From contig JAKAAK010000073.1 in NCBI GenBank assembly GCA_021797025.1, positions 1 to 12,114 of the forward strand: DNA of 12,114 nucleotides, given 5' to 3'. Within the stretch, counting starts at the first letter, position 1. The number at the start of each line of letters is the position of its first letter. The translations under genes were made by a program, and so were the position numbers. Origin of the DNA: Thermoplasmata archaeon. Its GTDB lineage: Archaea; Thermoplasmatota; Thermoplasmata; Thermoplasmatales; Thermoplasmataceae. Below the pieces are notes generated by a model. That model was not told the origin of the DNA and ran no database searches. It was given only the letters and a program-made list of their open reading frames with translations. Of this stretch, positions 7,795 to 12,114 are shown piece by piece.

Positions 7795-7969
7795 TATGTG
7801 ATATCTTGAAATATGTATACTAATAAATTTAGTTTTTTCTAACATTTAATTGGTATACTCCTCCCAAATAATGATACAAAGTCTTCATGTAAGGGCGATT
7901 GTATGCTAACAACGTATGTTATATAGATAAGGGAGGCTGATTCAAATCCTATAAAGATTATATGGCAAT

Positions 7970-10606
7970 TTATCTAACATCCGAATTTTTTATATCTTTA
8001 TAGTATTTTTCCACCTTCCTCAAATAATCACCTATTTCAATTAGCTGTGGTAGTTCTGTTTCCGGTGAATCCTCATTTACAGGTAATAGAACATTGAAAT
8101 TAATGCCATTATCATTCAGGTAATTCAACCACCCGGCAACCCCAACAATATCCAGAATTACAGGTAAAGGTCTCATTATAACTGATATCCGTTGTTCCTG
8201 GAAAATCGAATATTTCATTGTTTCGTGTACCTCATCGCCGGGTATTACCCCGAGGCTTGATTTTGCATCCATAATAATTTCAGGCCCTACGAATATGTCT
8301 GGTTTCAATGCACCAGCTTCATCAAACTGGTTCTCAACTTTTATAATTGAAGGATCAATAGAACAATCTTTGATAAGATATAAAATTCCCATAGCTTTAA
8401 GGTTTCTATGTATATCGCTTTCTCTGCCGTTGTTGGGTTTATCTAGATTTATGTGGTTTTCCCTTAACCACCTGCGGCTTTCAGTAAGTATGGCTTCAAT
8501 GTATTTCTTATGTGCAGGAAGAGATGAATAACCATTCTCCTTTAAGCACAATCCTGATGCAGCAAAAGTTAATGTTGATACTAAACTTTCCTCTATGTTT
8601 TCCTTTACTATTCTCGAGGCTTTCTGCTCTATTACCGGTAGATAATGAATATAAAAACAATTAGGCACAATGATAATAGAGTACTTATTACCCATCATGC
8701 CGTCCAAAGACTCTTTTACTGTTTTATCTATTTCCTTATCCATATTACCGCAAACATCGTGCCCAATAACAAAAATTCCTGTATCTTTTCCAAGTTCCGA
8801 TATTGTATATTTCTGGAATTCAGTAAGAGATTTAATTACTATTGGATTGAATTCAAATCCTTGAATCAAAGCTATTTCGGTAGCTAAACTGGCAAGGCTA
8901 TCTTCTATACCTTTCTTATTCTCATCGTATACAATGACTGTAGTGCCACTATTAGCACTGATTAGATTATCTATGGCGTTCATAGAATCTAGAAAGTCTG
9001 ATACAAAACTGAAATCCTTGATGTGTAATGGAACAGGATTATTATTTTGAGGCATATCTATATGGCCCGGTATCTGTTTAATATCAATAGGTGCTTTAGT
9101 TGTGTGCTTTAACCATACCTCTCTGAGCGTTATATATTCACTATCATTTTCCACCATATAGTCATATATAGGTGTGACGACATCACATTTCACCTTGGTG
9201 CAAATTAAATTAATGTTGGTCCCCAGAGCATTAAGCGATTTATCGTACAGTAGATAAGGCGAGTTAACCAGAATTTTAACTATATTTCTTTGTTCCGGTA
9301 TATTGAAACCAAAAAGACCCGGTGGAAATAGTATTATTGCTACATCTTTATCGGAAAGTAGCAACTCGCTTGCAACAGTGTCTTTTACATAGGTGGTCAC
9401 TATAAACAGCTGCGTTTTTTTCCCGTCATAAAATTCACTTGGCGTTCCTGTCAGGGCCGGGATAACCATGAATCGTCTATCGGAAATTAAGTCTATATTG
9501 TCAAGAAATCCCACAATTTTGCTTCTTATTCTGCTAGAGGCAATATCATAACCGGGATAATTACTTCTTTCATAAATCTCTGATAATAAGAGAAAGGAAT
9601 TAAAATCATTTGATGGGTCGAGTGTGGCCTCAGCAAACTGAATCATAGTTTCTCTTTCAAAAAGGAAGGGATATGCATTGGTTTTGAGAAGCATTGCTAT
9701 GCCTTTTTCCAGGTCACTTTTAAATAATGTTGCAAGTGTTGAGCTGTGTCCAGTAATATTATTCAATAAAAGTGATGTATATGCCATGAACCAGGAAGAT
9801 TTAGATATTTCTTTAAATTTAAGTATAGCTTCTTCTCTAGTTTTATTGAAATAATTATTGACAAGAGAGCCCCATTCCTCCATGCCGGCAACCCCGTAAG
9901 TGCTTATTGCACTTCTAAGCAATTCAAGTTCATCTATCCCCAACATCGCCGGCTGAACACGCTCAAATTGTTCAAATCTATTACTTCTCTGCAAAAAATA
10001 GTTAACATCTTCTTCACTAAAGAAGAGCAGGGGAATTACATTATAACCGTATATGTGTTTATTTATCTGATTAACGACATAATTGTATATTATTTTCCTT
10101 ATTTTAGGAATTTCATTTTTATATTGAATGGTTCCTGGAACTTCTGATTCAATTTTAGCTTCCAGGTCAATTGTAAGTTTATTTAGTTCAATATTATCAA
10201 GATAAGTGGTTGAATTTAAGAGTGAACTTGCAAACACAATGGCATTATCTATGAATTCTAAGAATAATGGATCGGAAGCTGTACTTCGAAGTTTTCTCAT
10301 CGAATCTACGGTCTGATCACCAAGTTTTTTAATTTCCTTGAATAAAAGAAGATAGGGATAATTCCGGGTATTGATCTGTATATTAATCGATTTATCATAT
10401 TTCTTAGTTGATAATGATATAATACGCCCCTGATCACTTTTTTTATTTTCTTCAATTGGTAATGTATTGTATTGTTCCTGATATGATTTAACATAAGAGT
10501 CCACGGTATGTTTAGTTGCTTTCTGATCTTTTAGCATTCTGTTTTTAATTTCACCCCGTTTTCGTCTGATATTTCCCCTCATTTCCCTATACTTTTTCAC
10601 ATCCAT
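7970..10606 (-). CDS. 878-residue protein with C-terminal PD-(D/E)XK nuclease motif
   Basis: The C-terminal part carries a restriction-endonuclease-like signature. E758 lies in the VENQF strand, PD is at 769-770, and DAK at 780-782 is preceded by the hydrophobic strand EIIM. A helix (about 731-746, HRNLKAMGILYL) precedes it and FQEQ (802-805) follows. This fits a metal-dependent nuclease of the PD-(D/E)XK superfamily. Residues about 554-650 alternate strands and helices (TTVIVYDENKKG, IFVIGHDV, YSIIIVPN) like a Rossmann or TIR-like fold, but no catalytic motif is evident. Residues 1-35 are very basic and could touch nucleic acid. Residues 40-550 are mostly helical and unassigned. I see no helicase, ATPase or P-loop motif. 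The ATG at 10606 has a TATA-like box 24 nt upstream and no SD, so it is probably leaderless and monocistronic. Its position near a cytosine methyltransferase gene suggests restriction or defence, by inference only. Confidence 0.8.
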   Translation of the reverse strand: MDVKKYREMRGNIRRKRGEIKNRMLKDQKATKHTVDSYVKSYQEQYNTLPIEENKKSDQGRIISLSTKKYDKSINIQINTRNYPYLLLFKEIKKLGDQTVDSMRKLRSTASDPLFLEFIDNAIVFASSLLNSTTYLDNIELNKLTIDLEAKIESEVPGTIQYKNEIPKIRKIIYNYVVNQINKHIYGYNVIPLLFFSEEDVNYFLQRSNRFEQFERVQPAMLGIDELELLRSAISTYGVAGMEEWGSLVNNYFNKTREEAILKFKEISKSSWFMAYTSLLLNNITGHSSTLATLFKSDLEKGIAMLLKTNAYPFLFERETMIQFAEATLDPSNDFNSFLLLSEIYERSNYPGYDIASSRIRSKIVGFLDNIDLISDRRFMVIPALTGTPSEFYDGKKTQLFIVTTYVKDTVASELLLSDKDVAIILFPPGLFGFNIPEQRNIVKILVNSPYLLYDKSLNALGTNINLICTKVKCDVVTPIYDYMVENDSEYITLREVWLKHTTKAPIDIKQIPGHIDMPQNNNPVPLHIKDFSFVSDFLDSMNAIDNLISANSGTTVIVYDENKKGIEDSLASLATEIALIQGFEFNPIVIKSLTEFQKYTISELGKDTGIFVIGHDVCGNMDKEIDKTVKESLDGMMGNKYSIIIVPNCFYIHYLPVIEQKASRIVKENIEESLVSTLTFAASGLCLKENGYSSLPAHKKYIEAILTESRRWLRENHINLDKPNNGRESDIHRNLKAMGILYLIKDCSIDPSIIKVENQFDEAGALKPDIFVGPEIIMDAKSSLGVIPGDEVHETMKYSIFQEQRISVIMRPLPVILDIVGVAGWLNYLNDNGINFNVLLPVNEDSPETELPQLIEIGDYLRKVEKYYKDIKNSDVR

Positions 10607-10624
10607 GACATGTTATTTACTGAA

Positions 10625-10639
10625 TAGTAATAAGTTTTT
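10625..10639 (-). promoter_or_regulatory. Probable leaderless promoter of the 878-residue gene
   Basis: On the minus strand, AAAAACTTATTACTA combines an A-rich BRE-like part with a TATA-like box (TATA part at 10625-10634). The centre lies about 24 nt from the ATG at 10606, so the transcript would start at or next to the start codon. No SD is visible. Confidence 0.45.
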
Positions 10640-10993
10640 GGCACTTCTCAAGAATTAATGAGGGTTTATTTCACGACAGTATATTGGACAAACGTTCCTA
10701 TCACGTTGCGATAAAATATAAACGGAAAGATAATTTCTCAGTCTTATTTAGTGCATTACAACTCTGTCAAATTTTCCATAAACTGGTTGATTGAATTTTA
10801 ATATTAGTTCATATTAAATTCATGTTGTCAAATATTTGCATAAATTCCGAAAGTCAAATTGAAATAATACCAGCAGATCTGTTTCCAACCGTGTCTATAA
10901 TTATGTATTTGTTGTAAGTGATTTTTTGCTCTTAATTTCTTTTCTGGTGCTCAAAATTTTAGTGTAACTTCACGTACTCATTCTCTAGCTAAT

Positions 10994-11035
10994 TTATAGT
11001 TATTTAATTTCATATGTTGCAGCCTATAACTATAA
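10994..11035. repeat. 10-bp inverted repeat in the divergent intergenic region
   Basis: TTATAGTTAT (10994-11003) and ATAACTATAA (11026-11035) are exact reverse complements with a 22-nt loop. The arms contain only two G:C pairs, so the stem is weak and may be chance in AT-rich DNA. The arm resembles the palindrome at 8-21, which also contains the TATAGT/ACTATA words. Confidence 0.3.
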
Positions 11036-11317
11036 TAATAAGTAATTCCAGCTACATATAATATTATTGTACGATTTTAGTTAATACTTAAGATATAGAC
11101 TGTTACTAAATATTTTTATTTCTGATATAACGTATAATATTGTATAAATGTTATTTTCCAGATAGCTATACTATGGCAGTATAAAAGTCAGTAATAATCA
11201 AAATAATTACGGGATTAGAAGATGCTATTAGCAGTGAGTGAGAAAAGGGTGTATAACAATTACACAAACCCACCGATTATGGCCTGGAAATTAAATGAAA
11301 TTTAAAGGTTCCACATA

Positions 11318-11331
11318 AGAAACTTTATAAA
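11318..11331 (+). promoter_or_regulatory. Strong BRE/TATA promoter upstream of the methyltransferase gene
   Basis: AGAAA followed by CTTTATAAA (11323-11331) is close to the ideal archaeal BRE plus TATA box. The transcript would start around 11350. A 17-codon ORF begins with ATG at 11357 (MYYTIVRELLLHDSQVD, TGA at 11408-11410), at the position of a nearly leaderless start. The methyltransferase frame opens about 100 nt further on, after a good SD. This leader may therefore carry a short upstream peptide. A weaker TATA-like box, GATATAATAT near 11409-11418, could instead drive the methyltransferase gene alone. Confidence 0.5.
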
Positions 11332-11444
11332 CTAAAATGTATAATGCATATAATATATGTATTACACAATAGTTAGAGAGTTGTTATTGCATGATTCACA
11401 GGTGGATTGATATAATATGAGTGTTACATGTGTATAGTAAATTT

Positions 11445-11452
11445 AAGGTGAT
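11445..11452 (+). promoter_or_regulatory. Ribosome binding site of the methyltransferase gene
   Basis: AAGGTGAT matches the SD core and sits 5 nt before the ACG at 11458. From there the frame reads KNINVIDIFSGAGG, exactly the N-terminus expected of a DNA cytosine methyltransferase. The SD therefore marks 11458 as the ancestral start even though the codon is not ATG, GTG or TTG. Confidence 0.7.
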
Positions 11453-11457
11453 AAAAC

Positions 11458-12114
11458 ACGAAAAATATTAATGTTATTGATATTTTTTCCGGTGCCGGTG
11501 GGATTTCCGAAGGTTTTTATAACGCAAAGGAGTTTAATTTCATTTCACAGGTCGAGATGGATAAATACGCTTCAGCAACTCTAAGAACAAGAGCCCTGTA
11601 CCATGCACTCCACGAGAATAATAAAGATGATATTTATTATGACTATGTTGGAAATAAAACAACAGTAGATAGTTTATCTGAGAGCGTAAAAGACATCAAT
11701 GTTCCAGAAATTATAAATAAAGAAATTACGGAAGAAAATCAGGAAATAATAGCAGATGAAATTACAGATAAGATGAAATTGAAGGGAATACATAAAGTAG
11801 ATGTTATGATAGGGGGCCCACCCTGCCAGACCTATTCTGTTATAAGGCGTTTTGATTCTAAAATGGAAGGAAGAAACTGGAAAGATGATCCAAGAAATTA
11901 TCTCTTTAAAAGATATGTTTACTTTTTACAAAAATTTAGCCCCGATATTTTTGTATTTGAAAATGTGCCAGGTATTAAATCCGCAAATGGTGGAGAGTTC
12001 CTGCATAATTTTGTCGCCATGGTAAATAAAGCAGGATACAATATTACCGAAAAATTCTTAATGCTAAAGATTTCATGGTTCTCCAGCAGAGAAAGAGAGA
12101 AATAATTATAGGCT
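11458..12114 (+). pseudogene. DNA cytosine-5 methyltransferase, 5' part, with lost start codon and frameshift; runs off window
   Basis: The enzyme family transfers a methyl group from SAM to C5 of cytosine in a specific DNA site. Motif I (VIDIFSGAGG) begins six codons after 11458. Motif IV, with the catalytic Cys, reads GGPPCQTYS at about 11812-11838. Motif VI is FENVPG near 11956-11973. Two lesions are visible. The start position, set by the SD at 11445-11452 and by family N-termini, reads ACG; the next ATG (11557) lies after motif I and would remove the SAM-binding loop. Near 12055-12062 one base seems missing: in frame the protein ends at TAA (12103-12105), but one frame over the sequence reads AKDFMVLQQRKREIIIG, which is motif VIII, and continues to the window edge. 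The downstream target-recognition region is outside the window. Either the gene is decaying or the sequence has errors. An 878-residue nuclease gene lies divergently upstream. Confidence 0.85.

Larger units (their letters stand above)
10607..11457. other. 850-nt AT-rich intergenic region between nuclease and methyltransferase genes
   Basis: This long divergent gap has no ORF of useful length in any frame and no RNA gene that I can recognise. It is rich in short AT palindromes, including a 10-bp inverted repeat at 10994-11035. It holds the promoter of the 878-residue gene at its left end and a strong TATA box at 11318-11331 at its right end. A 9-nt word, ATTACACAA, occurs at 11259-11267 and 11361-11369. 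The size is large for a compact archaeal genome, so a lost gene, a small RNA or an insertion scar could lie here. Nothing specific can be supported. Confidence 0.6.

Noticed and set aside
7870..7960. Possible tRNA fragment, because of TTCAAATCC near 7941
   Set aside because: The bases flanking the T-loop-like word do not pair, and no anticodon or acceptor stem can be built around it.
11259..11369. Repeated ATTACACAA as a possible CRISPR, iteron or target-site duplication
   Set aside because: Only two 9-nt copies at 102-nt spacing, with no longer similarity and no element between them. This is expected by chance in AT-rich DNA.

Overview
The window looks archaeal and AT-rich, most likely a Thermoplasmata-type euryarchaeon, although that lineage is a guess. 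The signs are archaeal-type TATA boxes about 25 to 30 nt upstream of several genes with almost no 5' leader, strong Shine-Dalgarno (SD) sequences before internal cistrons, and no bacterial -35/-10 promoters. No rRNA, tRNA, complete insertion sequence or CRISPR array was found.

Layout. Positions 1-495 hold no convincing gene, only a promoter-like palindrome and a hairpin. A 98-residue two-helix membrane protein follows at 496-792 (+). It converges on a minus-strand block of four tightly packed genes, read from 7746 down to 894: a small Cys-rich possible zinc-binding protein, a NYN/LabA-like (PIN-fold) nuclease, a UDP-sugar dehydrogenase lacking its C-terminal domain, and a 1724-residue protein. 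The junctions (4-nt overlap, 1-nt gap, 17-26-nt overlap) and one good TATA box at the head argue for a single operon.

The 1724-residue protein carries four GT-A glycosyltransferase-like domains, a protein-kinase-like domain with a non-canonical catalytic loop, and a class I SAM methyltransferase. With the nucleotide-sugar dehydrogenase beside it, the operon is best read as building and modifying a surface glycan from a uronic-acid-type precursor. The nuclease at the front does not fit that picture and is unexplained.

Upstream, and also on the minus strand, is an 878-residue protein (7970-10606) ending in a PD-(D/E)XK nuclease motif after about 700 residues I cannot assign. It has its own leaderless promoter. 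An 850-nt AT-rich gap separates it from the 5' part of a DNA cytosine-5 methyltransferase gene (+ strand, running off the window). That gene appears damaged: the expected start codon reads ACG, directly after an excellent SD, and a one-base loss near 12060 breaks the frame just before motif VIII. The nuclease and methyltransferase may be parts of a restriction or other defence island in which the methyltransferase has decayed, or the two lesions may be sequence errors.
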